Source: Sphagnum compactum
Taxonomy: Eukaryota > Bryophyta > Sphagnopsida > Sphagnales
NCBI GenBank assembly: GCA_965153455.1
Contig: OZ234504.1
Location: forward strand, 4,154,001 to 4,218,000
Direction: 5' to 3'
DNA: 64,000 nucleotides
Part shown: piece after piece, positions 37,101 to 49,059 of the stretch
How positions within the stretch are numbered: position 1 is the stretch's first letter
Layout: each line of letters starts with the position of its first letter
Translations under genes and position numbers: made by a program
The notes under the pieces: generated by a model
The model's database searches: none
What the model was told of the DNA's origin: nothing
The model's input: the letters and a program-made list of their open reading frames with translations, nothing else

Positions 37101-40000
37101 CCATAAAGAAATATGAAATGTTAATATTTGAAATCTTAAGTTCTTTATTGAATTGTTAATGAGAAGGGGCAATATTGTTTTCAATTGGTATATTCAAAAG
37201 ACATGTACTAGCCATTTCAAGTCTCGACATAAGCATCATTAGGTCGCCATATGGGATAATAAAAGTAACATAACAATATTAAAACAAGGTTATACTAATT
37301 TTGGTTTCTTGATAACAAGACAAGTATGCCTCACATAACTCAACACCCACAAATGCATGTTCCTATTTATAACCCATTTTGGGTTTCATTGGTTGAACCT
37401 TAGTGGCCAACCCCAACCCCTTTCCCTTGGTATAACTAATCCCACCTACTTACACACTAATATGCCCAACTACCTTTTTCTCATCTGTCCCTCCCATACC
37501 ACCTCCTTCCCTTTCCCCCATTTTTTCCTCTCTTTGCTCAAGCCCACAAAAGCTTGTGGAGGGAGTTCAAGCTTGTTGAAAAAATACAAGGAATTTTGTT
37601 CCTCTCATCTCCTTCCTTTTTCTCCTTTTTTCCCTCCTTTTTTTCTTTTTTATACATCTTGTTGATGTAAGGGGTTAAGTTACTTGTGGCAACCTTTGTG
37701 GTTATTTCTTTTTTCACTACCACATGGAATTGAACTCCTTGTACTAGTTTTTGTGTTTTTTTCTTTTACTCTTTCCTCTCGCTTGTGGAGGCAACCTTAA
37801 TGGTTGTCATCCATTTTATTTTTTCTCCGTACATTATTTTCCCCTCTCTTTCCTTTGCTCTTCTCTCTCTCCCTCCTTTCCCTCATGGTGGTGAATAACC
37901 TCAAAGGTTGCCATCTTCTTCTCTTCCTTCTATGGGACTCTCAACACCCCCACAACATTACTTTTTGTTAAAAGTTTCTTTATTTATCTCCTCTCCTTCC
38001 CTTTCCCTCTTTCTCTTTCCTTTCCCTCATGGCAAAGCCCTTCATGCTTATCATCTTCTTTTCTTACTTTTTTTAGTGTTTTATTTGTTGTATTTTTTTG
38101 GGTTTTGTAGAGCATGAGTGATGTGTTTTGTTTTTTTTGGGGTTCTTTCCATTATTTCACAACATTGTTGTACAATTTGAAGTCTTCTTATTTGGGGGTT
38201 GATCATCTTTGTATGTACCTCAAGTGTATGTATTGCAATGTGCTTTTGGCCACCTTTTCAATACCTACATTCGAAATTGACATTTTATTATCATTGAAGG
38301 CTAAAAGCTAGCTCAAATCAAATCAAATCAAAAAAATAAATTCAATACCCACATTTTGTGATGCCAAGTACATTCGATCTTTTTTGGGGTTTGTAAGTTT
38401 AATTCATGGTTAGTCTATAAGAGGCAATAGGTAGGTAAGTAAGTGGGTCAATGTGAGAAAGGGTCATGTTGATGGGTAATAAGTAGCTTGGTGAGGGGAT
38501 ATAAGTAACTATTTTTCTTGGTGTAATACTTTCATCTTTTGATGGCATCATCACCTCTTTGGTGAGTAGGTATATAGATGCAAGTGGGTTGTTTCAAGTA
38601 GTAGGTAGGCAACAAGTTACTATGTAAGTCAAAAAGTATTTGCCTCTTAGTTGGTAGATAAGGGGAAAAATGAGGTTTGCAGGTATGAAAAGACAAAAAT
38701 TAGTATTAAATAGGGTAACAGTGCTAACCATGAATGGTTGATGGGGGAACCCAATGGAAAAAATCTCAATCCAATCACCATCAATCCAAACTAATGCATT
38801 TGTGGGTTTTGGTTCACTTTGGCTAACCATAATGAATCTCTATAGCAAGATTTCATTCAAGGCTTTTCTTTTCTTTTTTCAATTTTGTGGCTTCCAAAGT
38901 TTGGCACCTTTTTTCGTTTTTTAAACAATTGTTTTCAAATGTACCCTTAAGATGAAAATTTCCAAAATTTTGTCACCACAATGCAAAACTTTGCCGAAAA
39001 AAAGGGAGCTAGGACTTCCAATGATATTCGTAGCCAACACTAGACTTAACCAATATAACCAACTCCACATAGGAATGTAAGAGCTTGTTAAGGTTAGCAA
39101 CAACTAGTAACGTGATGATGAAATCAAATTTGCCTATAACCACTATTTGTTTAAAGTAATACAGTAATTAAATTTACTTCATGGATTATCATTGTAAACA
39201 CCTCATCATAAGACAAAAATGGCGTTTCTTGGAATTTTAAATCAATGAAACAAGCATTTAAAATAAAAATAAAAATCTAGGCCATGTAGTTATGGTCATA
39301 GGTTCCAAATGGCATGTTGATGGGAAAGTTGATTCGAAATGAGCATAATGATTAGTCCGCCACAATTGGGCGATTTACCTATTTTATGCATCAAATAGTA
39401 GATTAAGAATTTTTCAGTATGACCAATTGTATGTTAAAGACTCCAAGAAGCATTTAGGGGCCAAGTTGAACCACAAGTGGAATTGGTAGACCACCAACCA
39501 ATCCTAAGGTCAATTTTTTGATATAGCCAAAGTGCCAATCATCCATACGAAGATTTATCCAAATTTGGCTAAAATTAAACTGAAATATGAACATAAAAAA
39601 AAGGATTGGGGTACCTACCAAAACTGAATAGAGAAATTTGGAAAATAGAGATTCCAAGGCTATGTTGGAGATAGAAGGGAACGAGCTATTGGTGATGTGA
39701 GAGAAAAAAAAAAGTAAGTAATTAGTATTTGAAAACATTAAACAGTAACAACGAGTTAAATGTAACATTGGGTTTGACACATTTGCAATACAATGCGCAA
39801 CATGAAAAAAAAATCAGATTTTTTTTATTGTACTTGCACAATGATTTACATTGTAAATACTTTCTTACATAATAGTTTCAAAGAAAAACATGTGATGTAG
39901 TGGTTAGAATCCTCCTTCTAACCCAAAGGTTTAGGGTTCAATAGTTTTCCCAATTGTTTTTTCGAACAAACAAAATGGATGGAAACATCCATAGAACAAT
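34190..40000. other. AT-rich spacer, no gene seen
   Basis: Nearly 6 kb with only short open frames. The interval 37340-38110 is strongly pyrimidine-rich on the plus strand (CTCCTTCCCTTTCCC-type tracts). I could not identify a transposon domain, RNA gene or conserved exon. Confidence 0.5.
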
Positions 40001-40119
40001 TGAATATTTTTTTAAAATAGTTGCCTTTAGGAAGTAATTTCCTTGGGAAAAAAACAATTAAGTGTGAATCCCAAGCAAGTTCCCAGTGGAGTAAAAAAAG
40101 TTCTTCGATGAAAAAAACA

Positions 40120-40450
40120 ACTTCCTTGGGGAGCGATGAATTTTCTTTGGAGAAAGGCCCAAGTTCCTTAGGGAGAAGGGCGCCTTCCTTGGGGAACAAT
40201 GTACTTTCCCTTGGAAGAGGCCCAAGTTCCTCGGGAAAACATATGTTCTGAATAGTTTTGTAATCACAACTATTTCATGTTTATTTTGATATAATCTTGT
40301 GACCTATCATTGGAAAGGTTTCAAGGAAAGTTACAACTTTGTAGTTGGAAACATTTCAATTAGAATTCATATGCAAAAGTTATGATTAAACAAAATTTTT
40401 GACACATTTGTTCCTTGGGGAACATGGCTACTCCCCTGAGCAACTTAAGC
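40120..40450 (+). repeat. Direct copy of the foldback arm
   Basis: Shares with the left arm of the adjacent foldback the ordered text GGCCCAAGTTCCTCG, AACATATGTT, ATCATTGGAAA, TAGTTGGAAACATTTCAAT, CATATGCAAAAGTTATGA and TTTGTTCC. It has the same orientation as the left arm, about 360 bp upstream. Confidence 0.7.
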
Positions 40451-40474
40451 CCTTGCTCCCCCAGGGCACATAGT

Positions 40475-41190
40475 TGTTCCTTGGGGCAATTTAAACTCCT
40501 TCTCCTCGGGGACATGATTGTTCCCTAGGGAAAAAGGCAACTTCCTTGAGGAACAATGAACTTTCCTTGGGGGAAGGCCCAAGTTCCTCGAGGAAACATA
40601 TGTTTTGAATCTTTCTACAATTATAATCATCTCATGTTCAAATTTATATAAGCTTGGGACATATCATTGGAAAAGTATCAAAGAAAGCTACACTTTTTGT
40701 AGTTGAAAGCATTTCAATCAGAGCTCATATGCAAAAGTTATGAACACACAAAATTTTAAACATATTTGTTCCCGAGGGAACATGGTTGCTCTTCGGGGCA
40801 ACTTAGGCCCATTTCTCTCTAGGATGGCCCTAGAGAGAAATGGGCCTAAGTTGTCCCGGCGAACAACCATGTTCCCCAAGGAACAAATGTGTTTGAAACT
40901 TTGTGTGATCATATCTTTTGCATATGAGCTTTGATTGAAATGCTTCCAACTACAAAGTTGTAGCTCTCTTCCAAACCTTTCCAATTGTAGGTCGCAAGTC
41001 TATATAAAAATGAACATGAGATGACTATCATTGTAAAAATATTCAAAACATATGTTTACCTCAGGAACTTGGGCCTTTCCCTAGGGAAAGTTCATTGTTC
41101 TTCGGGCAAGTTGTTTTTTTCCTTGGGGAACAATCATGTCCATTGGGAGAAAGAGTTTAAGTTGCCCTGAGAACAATTTAAACCTTTTTT
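40475..41190. repeat. Imperfect foldback (long inverted repeat)
   Basis: Two arms of about 350 bp, roughly 85% identical by eye, meet at a perfect core: AGGCCCATTTCTCTCTAGG (40805-40823), a 5-base loop ATGGC, then its exact reverse complement (40829-40847). Matching outer text includes CATATGAGC, AACATATGTTT and GAACAATCATGTCC. This structure could form a long RNA hairpin if transcribed, and resembles a MITE-like or foldback element. No open frame of interest. Confidence 0.85.
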
Positions 41191-41939
41191 TCCTTATGGA
41201 ACAATCATGTCTTTGGGGAGAAGGAGCTAAAGTTACTTTAGGGACATATAGTGTGGTGCTATTGGGAACAGCTTGGGGAACACACAAGAATTTAGAGAAA
41301 CTAGCTTAGAGAACTCACTCCTTGCCATCCTCTCCCTCACTTCAATTGCTTATCAAGGGACCGGGGTGAACAAGCACCTACCCAGGCACCTTGAACTTCT
41401 TGAGCCAGGCCTTATTATTATACCTAGTGGCCACATTTGACTCAGGAAGTGTTTAAATTTGGAGCCAAAATATGAGTGGCATATTGAGCCCTTGCAAGGA
41501 GGAGAAGATTTCATGCAAACAGCAACAGCAGCAGAAGAAGAAGAAGAGGCTATTTCAAGGAACAAGGCAGCAAACTGGAGGTGAAAAAAAGCATCAATTA
41601 GTGTCAATTTTAGAGAAACCTCTTCTCTCAGTTGAAGTCTGATAAGTATAGTTGTAGTAGGATCACATAGAGAGTGGCAGATGCAGTTTTAGCATGGGAA
41701 TATAATCTACTACCTAGACTGGAATTGTACTGTTGTCAGTTAACTACAGAAAATTCTTGGGATATCAAATGAAAGTGGCTCTTTAGCAACGTCCAAAGCT
41801 TGAATTGTGTTGGTGATGGAAAAGTGAAAGTTTTCTTTGGTCGTTCTTAATAGGGACCCATGGTCTTAAGAAGGATAGGCGATATTAGCCCAGGTCAAAA
41901 ATGGTAACAAACAGTTTTAGGAATAGGATTTTCATGCAG

Positions 41940-42235
41940 CCAATGAGATGGTTCAACATGCACCCTGGAGGGTCCATATTTCTTTCCTTTGGGGGAGAGG
42001 GGCCGGAGGGGGAGGGGTCAACTTTTTGGGGTTTTGGTGTTCCCACCATGTCCCCAATCTGCTCCCTATAGGTTCCCAAAGCCCATTTTTTCCTTTTGGG
42101 GGAGGAAAAGGGGGAGGGGTCAATTTTTTTGGATTTTGGTGTTCCCACCATGTCCCCGATCTGTTCCCCAAAGGTTCCCAAAGGTTTTCCCAACATTTTC
42201 CCTCCTTGATGTGTTTCCCCAAGATGTTCCCAATA
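41940..42235. repeat. About 101-bp tandem duplication
   Basis: GGGGAGGGGTCAA followed by TTTTGGTGTTCCCACCATGT occurs at about 42010 and again at about 42111. On both strands the duplication keeps short open frames (up to 145 codons) that I read as artefacts. Confidence 0.82.
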
Positions 42236-42299
42236 GCACCAAACTTTGTCCACAGTTTTTGCCCAAAGTTGGAATTTCATTAAGCTGGGCCAAAGGGAA

Positions 42300-43470
42300 G
42301 CACCTCTATACTTCTATTTTAAGGAGTGCCCAATGTTTCCAGAAAAAAGTAATGGGCCAATCAAAGTGGCTCCTTGCCAAAAAAAAACATACAAAAAAGA
42401 CTTTGTGTGCAAGCGGCCCCAAGTAACTAATACGACCCACAATAGATAGGTACAACCCATAATAGAGTGGTAGCATAATTGAAATTAGATGGGGGTTGTT
42501 AAATTTGGTGACAAGTGTGCTGCTGTGTTTAGCACTTTGCTGTGTATAGGCTAGTAGGGACTCCATTACTAAGCAAAACTAAACTGGGTTGGTTGCATGT
42601 CCCTCACTCCAACAACAAAAACCCATTTCAGCAAAGTACTTACATCTGATAAGATTAGATTCAGTCAGTCAGCAATCAACATTATGGACCTCAAAGCTCT
42701 AAAAACAGAGTGGAATGACTTGTATTTTTGTGGTGTAGACCACCTAAACAAGATCAGTTGATTTGTACATCTGCAAGCTGAAAAGCAGAGTAAGACCTGC
42801 AAGTTTTCAATGATGGCAGAGCTGCAACAAGGACCTCTCCCACCCTAACCCCCCACAGCCAAAATTAGCAGCAATCTGTCATGACCATTTTCCTCTCCCA
42901 CATCAAGAGTGCCAAAGATCTTTCCTCGTGCCTGGATGCCTGTCACCCAACTTATACAGATGGATGAGAACCAAATTGCCATCATACGCATAATTTAGAG
43001 ATCTTCCATTTATCTCTTAATTCTATGCACTCAATTAAAAGAATGAAGAATTCAGGATTCAATTGATAGTATTCATTTTTAATTCCATATTTTACAATTG
43101 AGATTAAATTCAAATGAATTCCAAAGGTCTACTTTTTCATTTTATTTTATTGCATTGAAGAGCCCTTAAATTGTTTAGATCTTAGGGTTCTTATCATCCT
43201 TTGTGACCATCTTTGGATATTCAACAGTCAAGGTTCCTTACCCGTATCCAAACCAAATCATCATGATGAAAAAAAAGAGCAAGAAGCACATTGCAGTCCA
43301 TAAATTATCACCCCGTACACAGAGTGCGCACCGTTAACATGATGGAGTTTGCCACCATCTGACTATTCCATGCAATTAATTAGCAGTTTACAAGTTTTGC
43401 AACCGAGCAAGCCCTACAACACCAGAAGTCCAGAGATCAACACTGGCAGTTAGAAATGAATAACTCTATC
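42300..43470. other. Spacer and probable 3' UTR side of the UTP14 gene
   Basis: No gene is seen. The part next to 43471 probably contains the UTP14 3' untranslated region. No specific polyadenylation signal is assigned. Confidence 0.4.
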
Positions 43471-46400
43471 TTATGTCCTAATTTTCTTGCCAAGTTGATT
43501 AGAGGATGCTTTGTTACCACTATCGCGCTCCCGCCTTCTCTTCACAACATGCGACAATACATCTAGTTTCGCATTTTTCACAATTGACATGTTCAGCTTC
43601 AGAGGCTCAATAACCACACCCGCCTTCTTGATCTCCTGCACATACATATATATCCGTTCCAAACAAACTGGTCAAACATCATCATCACCTGCTGCTGGTG
43701 GTGTGGATTTCAGCTGCTCTCCACCAGCATTGATCCACCTTCATTTTTTCACCTCTTTACAGACATGAAAAACAACAAAAGTGAAAGCTGGGAACTAAAG
43801 GAACTGAGAGAGGCCTTCAAATCTAAGGCAAGCTCCAACAGAATCCATCACTTTGCAACAAAATATTTCCATGAGATTGCAGACAATTCTCCACAACAAC
43901 ACTTTGAAGGTATTACAACAATGAGTGCAGTCTTAACCTTGTGAGAGTCACTCACAAATTGTCAGACTAAAATACTAAAGTTTGGGCAAACCGCATAATT
44001 TCACAAAGACTGTAGACAGTGGGAACCATGTACTCTGGTTTCCACAACAATAGATAGAACCAAGTGAGTTTTGGGGAGAGACAGAGGATAAGGGGGAAAA
44101 AACTGTTTAGTGCTTACAGAAGGACGAGTCATGTCACGGGTTGATTTGTCAGTGTTGTAATCCCGTCCAATTGGCATTTGTATGGTTCGCTCAAAAACTT
44201 CTCTTGATCGATATGGGAAGGGTACCTTTGAAGCACAAAACTTGGAGGCCTGAGACATGCCATACAAAAACATAGAAGAGGTTAATTATTACAGAACAGA
44301 GCTTTACTTTCCAATCTCAATATACATTGAAGCACTAGAAATGGCTATCCCAGGTGGGTACTGAAAATTTTCAGCACTCCCAGCACTCACTGCCTGAAAC
44401 ATGAAAATTGGGGGTTAGAAAACTAGCAGCATAAGAATCTGGTTATTTTATGTTGCGATGTAGAAGGCCCTTACTTTCTTATCCATCTTTTCAGAGATCA
44501 TGACAAACTGCAACTTGGCATCTTTTCGCCTGCTCAATGCTGCATCTCTTTTGTTCTTCAAACTCTCTTGCTCTTTCAGAAGCCATGCTGGTTGTCCTTT
44601 CTTTTGCTGGATGTGGGTCCATTGGCCCCAGCCTGGCAGGCTAACTGGCCCCTCCACTCGTGGAACCTCCTCATCCAATGCACGTGCCTTGGTCTCTACA
44701 AACTCTGCTTCCACATCATCTCCAGCGAAAGCTCGTCGGATGAGTTCTTCCTGTGACATTGTTTTATCAAGGAGTTTCAAACCTTGATCATTTGCTCCAT
44801 CCTCTCCTTCCTCCTCTTCACTTGCTAGCAAGGTGGGAGTCTGTGCATTAATTTCTGCTGGATTGAGAGGTGCAACCATCTTTGATTTCTTTCCATTCAA
44901 TTTCTTCTTTCCAGAGCTTGCAGCTGGTGCAGCATTTGTAATGTTTTTGTTGTCAACTTTAGTTGGAACACCTGCCATTGCCACAGTAACATTACTGCTA
45001 ACTTGAGATTCTTTGACATTTGCTGCACCTATCTGTTTCTCTGCCTTTGAGCTTTGGAGAGATTCAGTGATTGCCTTTCCTGCTTTCTTGTTCCGTTTCT
45101 TTCCCCTCTTGGGTAGGCCTGGCATCTCCTCTTGAAATGGAGCTTGGGCCTCTCCAAACAGCCAAGGATTGTTTCCCACAATCACCTTGCCAGAGGTACT
45201 TAGTATTCCATCTTGCTGTAAGGACAGATCTGATTGTGTGATTTGTCCATTCCCTACAGTTTCACCAACAGAAACATAACCTCCAGTCCCAGACTTCTGC
45301 CCTCGAGACAAAGCAACCTGCAACATCCACCTCTCCCAACACCAGTTGTTAGAACATCTCGGAAAACCACCTCCCTCTCAGCTGCTACATGCTCTCAAGG
45401 AGAATCACATTGCCTTTGCCTTCCAATGAGAATCTCTACATACCAAGTGTTAACCAATTCAGGTCAGGGGCATAGAGAAAAATCTCCACCTCTTCAACTT
45501 GCTGGTCTTCTTCTCCTATTACAACAGACTGAACCTCAGCCACTGACATTTCCTTTTCAGGTAGCGGGTTGCTGGTACTTTTCTCCATCCTATTGAATCG
45601 CTGCCGGGCCCCAAGTCCATCTATTTTATCCTCCTCATCATAAGATAGATTTGCATCTGAGTCAAATTCATCCATTGAATCCTCTTCATCTCTAGACTTT
45701 TCTCTCCTGTTTGTATTCATAGCTGGTGTGGACATGTCCCCAAATCCAAGCCGTCCTGCGTGTGAAGTGCCCCATGCTTTGTCACCTTCAGCCCTTCCAA
45801 CGTTGATGTTTTTATCAAAGACTGCATCACCCCGTTCAGCTTCCTCCAGTTGCTCCAGGACAGCCAAAGCCTCATCTTGGGATTCCTTTCTTTTCCTCTC
45901 AATGGCTCGAGTCTGCCACACAGAAGACACTTGATCTGTCAGACCTCTCTTTCAGCACAAAGAAGTAGAGATAGACTTTGTCACTGCCCCTGGTTCATTC
46001 AACAAGTAACTGCACCCCGATGAACTTCATTTCACCAGAAATGGAGAAAAAAATGGGAGTAACTCTTAAGACCTAACTGGCCCTACAATGGAGATATCTT
46101 CATGCAAACCCCAAGAAACTTCTGGAAACTAAATGTTGAAGACATCCTTGGTTAGAAACAGTTCACTTGATGAGAGATCTGATGGAAAAAGAGCTTACAC
46201 CCAAAACTAGTGAATCCTTCAACTCTCAGCTCCATTCATTATGCTTCACAATTTTCCTAACCTTAGCACATCCATACAATTCACATCGCAGATAATCCAA
46301 CAAAACAGGGACTGCAGATTTACCATGAAGGGAAGAGCAAAAAGACCAGTTGTGGGGATCTCTGCCTCTCCATCACCTTGCAAAGCTAGAACAGTTGCCA

Positions 46401-48534
46401 TTTTGGCTTTTGCAATCAGCCGGGACCTAGTTTTTCCACCCACAGCCAACCCTTCATCCCCTTCATCTCCTTCCTCCTCACTGCTACTCTCTTCACTACT
46501 GCTACTCATCTTGGCTGACTGTATTTTCCTTGTGAGCATACTGTGAGTATGGAGCTGCTCTGCAATGGCCTCCCGAGAGCCGTCCTCATGCTCTTTCAAG
46601 CCACGTTTCAGGATTCGTTTTGCCCATCTTGATGTGTTCTTGTGCTTCAAAGTCATACGCTCCTGCCAGACCCAGATTCTCTTCCTGTCAAATACTTGAA
46701 GAGCCCAACCATTCAAGAAATTCTAGAAAATCACATATGACAAGTTCAGGCACAAATATAAGAGGCAGGACCCTAACCTCAGCACGCTTCACTTCCTGCT
46801 TCAGTGCAGCATCTTTGACAGCTTCTGCATCTGTGTCTTCTGCTCTGTGCTTGTGATCTTTTTGTAACCTGTGGAATGTCTTAGACTTGATGTTCCTGAC
46901 ACGCTTTGCCTTTGCCTCATGTTGAAACAGGAGACTGCGCATCTTAGCCAGCCGCTGTTGTCGCTCCCTCACCTCTTCAACTGTGAGCTGCAAAAAATTG
47001 TACCAGAGTCAGGTACCAACAATGCCCACGCACAATTATGGAAAGCATCTGGTCAGATGACACAAAAAAGACTTACCTTGTTCAGCTCAAGTGCTTCAGC
47101 AGCTTCCACAGCCTTTACGTCCCCTAACTTGCTCTCAGATAGCACTGAAGCAATCTCTTTCTCCATGTCTGTGGTAGGTGTGAACTTGGCAGCCAATGCA
47201 GCTGTTGATGATGGGACAACTTCCTCCTTTTGATTGAAGAAAAGGGTCCGAGCTTCCCTGTTCATCTTTACTTGTGGTTGCCATTTTGTTATCTCATCCC
47301 GTGTTTTCTCATAACCTACCTTGCGCTCCACCTTCTCTTGCATCGCTTTTGGCAAAGGAGGGTGCACTGGTGCTCCTCTCTTCTCCAACTGCTGCATTCG
47401 TTTGCGTAGGGCTCCAAAACCAGCAGTCTCATGAAGCGATCCCATGAGCTCTTCAACGCTGATACCCTGCACTGTTGTCACACTACCTTTGCCACCAGGA
47501 TTTAGGTTGAATTCTGACTCCGGGTATGACTCGGATAGCATCACTTCCTTGCGCTTTGATGCTTTCTCTGTAAAAGCATCATAATAATAGCCCAATTTTC
47601 AGATGCTTGTGTAAGAAAATCACAAATCCTGGGAAACCTCTGCTGCTTCATTTCAAGAATCCACACTAAAAAGCAGAAATTCATACCCTGTCGAGCTTCA
47701 GATGCTTTCCTTGTGACAGCCTGCAGCATATTCTGATGCTTCTTTTCTGCATCCTCCTCCTCCTCCTCCTCCTCCTCCTCATCATCCTTTTCTTCTTCTC
47801 CTTCCTCGTCAGATTCTGCAAAAATGGTTGTGGTCTTAGGCCGGTGGCCTGTGGCTGCTTTGCTCTGTACTCTGGCTCGATAATGGTCTCTTTCATCTTC
47901 TTCTCCATCTATCTCCTCATCTTCGTCGTCTTCATCATCTTCGTCCTCTTCCTCGCTCACATCTTCATCACTGTTCAGGTTCACTTCTTTGGTTCTGGGA
48001 AGGACAGAGCTGGTTTTTCTCCTGATTGTAGTTTCCACATCTTCATTGTCCTCTCCAAACGCTATGTCTTCATCAATCTCCTCATCCTGCACACACACCA
48101 TAGCCAGAAATCATGAATAGTTTTATCTATTCCAAATCTCACTACAGGACCGAATAGTTTCTCAATAAAGACCAGAAAGCAAGCAAGCAAGACAACTTCA
48201 AAGAAAAACAAACCTCAAAGTCCGAGGGAAGCTCGTAATCCAACTGATCCACAGAATCATAACGCCGATTCTTCCCTGCTTCTTCCTCCGGCAACTGCTC
48301 CTCATACTCATACACATCTCCAGGCAAAATGCTGTCGTCTTCTTCCTCCTCCTTCGATTGTTTCCTCCTGTGATCGTCATCACCCTTTAACTCCTTCAGC
48401 AGGCTAGAAGCCAGCTGAGGCCCAACCTTCTTACCATTGGATCTCCCACCGGTATCCTTCTTCTGGTTCTTCTTCTGCTGCTGCTTCTTGTTCATGGAGC
48501 CGTGGCCCCTTGGCCCTGCCTTCCGCCCCACCAT
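43471..48534 (-). CDS. UTP14: UTP14, U3 snoRNP / SSU processome subunit
   Basis: Nine exons on the minus strand: 48534-48214, 48086-47687, 47567-47077, 46987-46778, 46662-46324, 45912-45490, 45317-44475, 44249-44118, 43635-43471; 1107 residues, all GT-AG and in phase. UTP14 is a nucleolar protein of the small-subunit processome, needed for 18S pre-rRNA cleavage and known to stimulate the helicase DHR1. Diagnostic blocks in order: basic N-terminus; DEEIDEDIAFGED; long Asp/Glu runs (about residues 160-225); ERMTLKHKNTSRWAKRILKR (near 475); PTTGLFALPFM (near 580) joined to TRAIERKRKESQDEA; NPWL at about 778; LPGWGQWTH at about 955; VPFPYRSREVFERTIQMPIG in exon 8; KKAGVVIEPLKL near the end. It is longer than typical plant homologues (about 800-900), through acidic and low-complexity inserts. 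The start is the ATG at 48534. The upstream telo-box cluster fits co-regulation with ribosome genes. Confidence 0.93.
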
Positions 48535-48559
48535 CTCCAAGCCTTTGCAAAAACTGAAA

Positions 48560-49031
48560 ACACAACCCTAACAAATTCAGGCAAAATTAAACGAAAGAAA
48601 CCCGATGCACATCACTGCCACACACAGATTTTCCTCACAAGCTGCTGCGTGCTCTTGCCGTAGCAATCAAGCTGAGTCTCAATCTTCCAATCCTCCCTAA
48701 CACAAGTGAGACCCTCGTAACCTCCAGGAAAATTGCTAGGGTTTTAGTCTTCGAGGTGGAAGATTACCGGGTTTTAGTGTTCACTGGAGAGCCAGACCCT
48801 AAAACGTTAAAGACGCTCGTAAAACTCGAGGGAAATTGCTAGGGTTTTAGAGTTCATTGGAGAGCCAAACCCTAAAACCTTGAACTGCAAAGACGCTCCT
48901 AAAACTCGAAGAAAAATTGCCAGGGTTTTAGTCTTCCTTGGAGAGCCCCAAACCCTAAAATCTGAAACTGTTAGCAATCAACAAAACCCTTTTAAGGTTT
49001 TAGGGTTTTGGATGGGGTTGAAACCCTAAAC
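48560..49031 (-). promoter_or_regulatory. Telo-box cluster in the UTP14 promoter/leader
   Basis: About nine copies of AAACCCTAA-type or AGGGTTTTAG-type words lie within 470 bp upstream of the UTP14 start, for example near 48564, 48738, 48797, 48841, 48867, 48922, 48950, 49000 and 49021, in both orientations. Telo-boxes are a known plant promoter element enriched in ribosomal-protein and ribosome-biogenesis genes. Part of the cluster is carried by three imperfect 73-81-bp direct repeats (48769-48990) sharing GGGTTTTAG, then TTGGAGAGCC, then ACCCTAAAA. Confidence 0.85.
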
Positions 49032-49059
49032 ACCATCCAAAAGGAAAAAAAGTAAACAT

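Noticed and set aside
41885-42426. Open frames up to 145 codons around 42 kb on both strands
   Set aside because: They lie within a 101-bp tandem duplication of G/C-rich low-complexity sequence; no domain.
47736-48116. 126-codon plus-strand hydrophobic open frame (Leu/Phe-rich)
   Set aside because: It is the antisense shadow of the acidic GAG/GAA-rich exon of UTP14.
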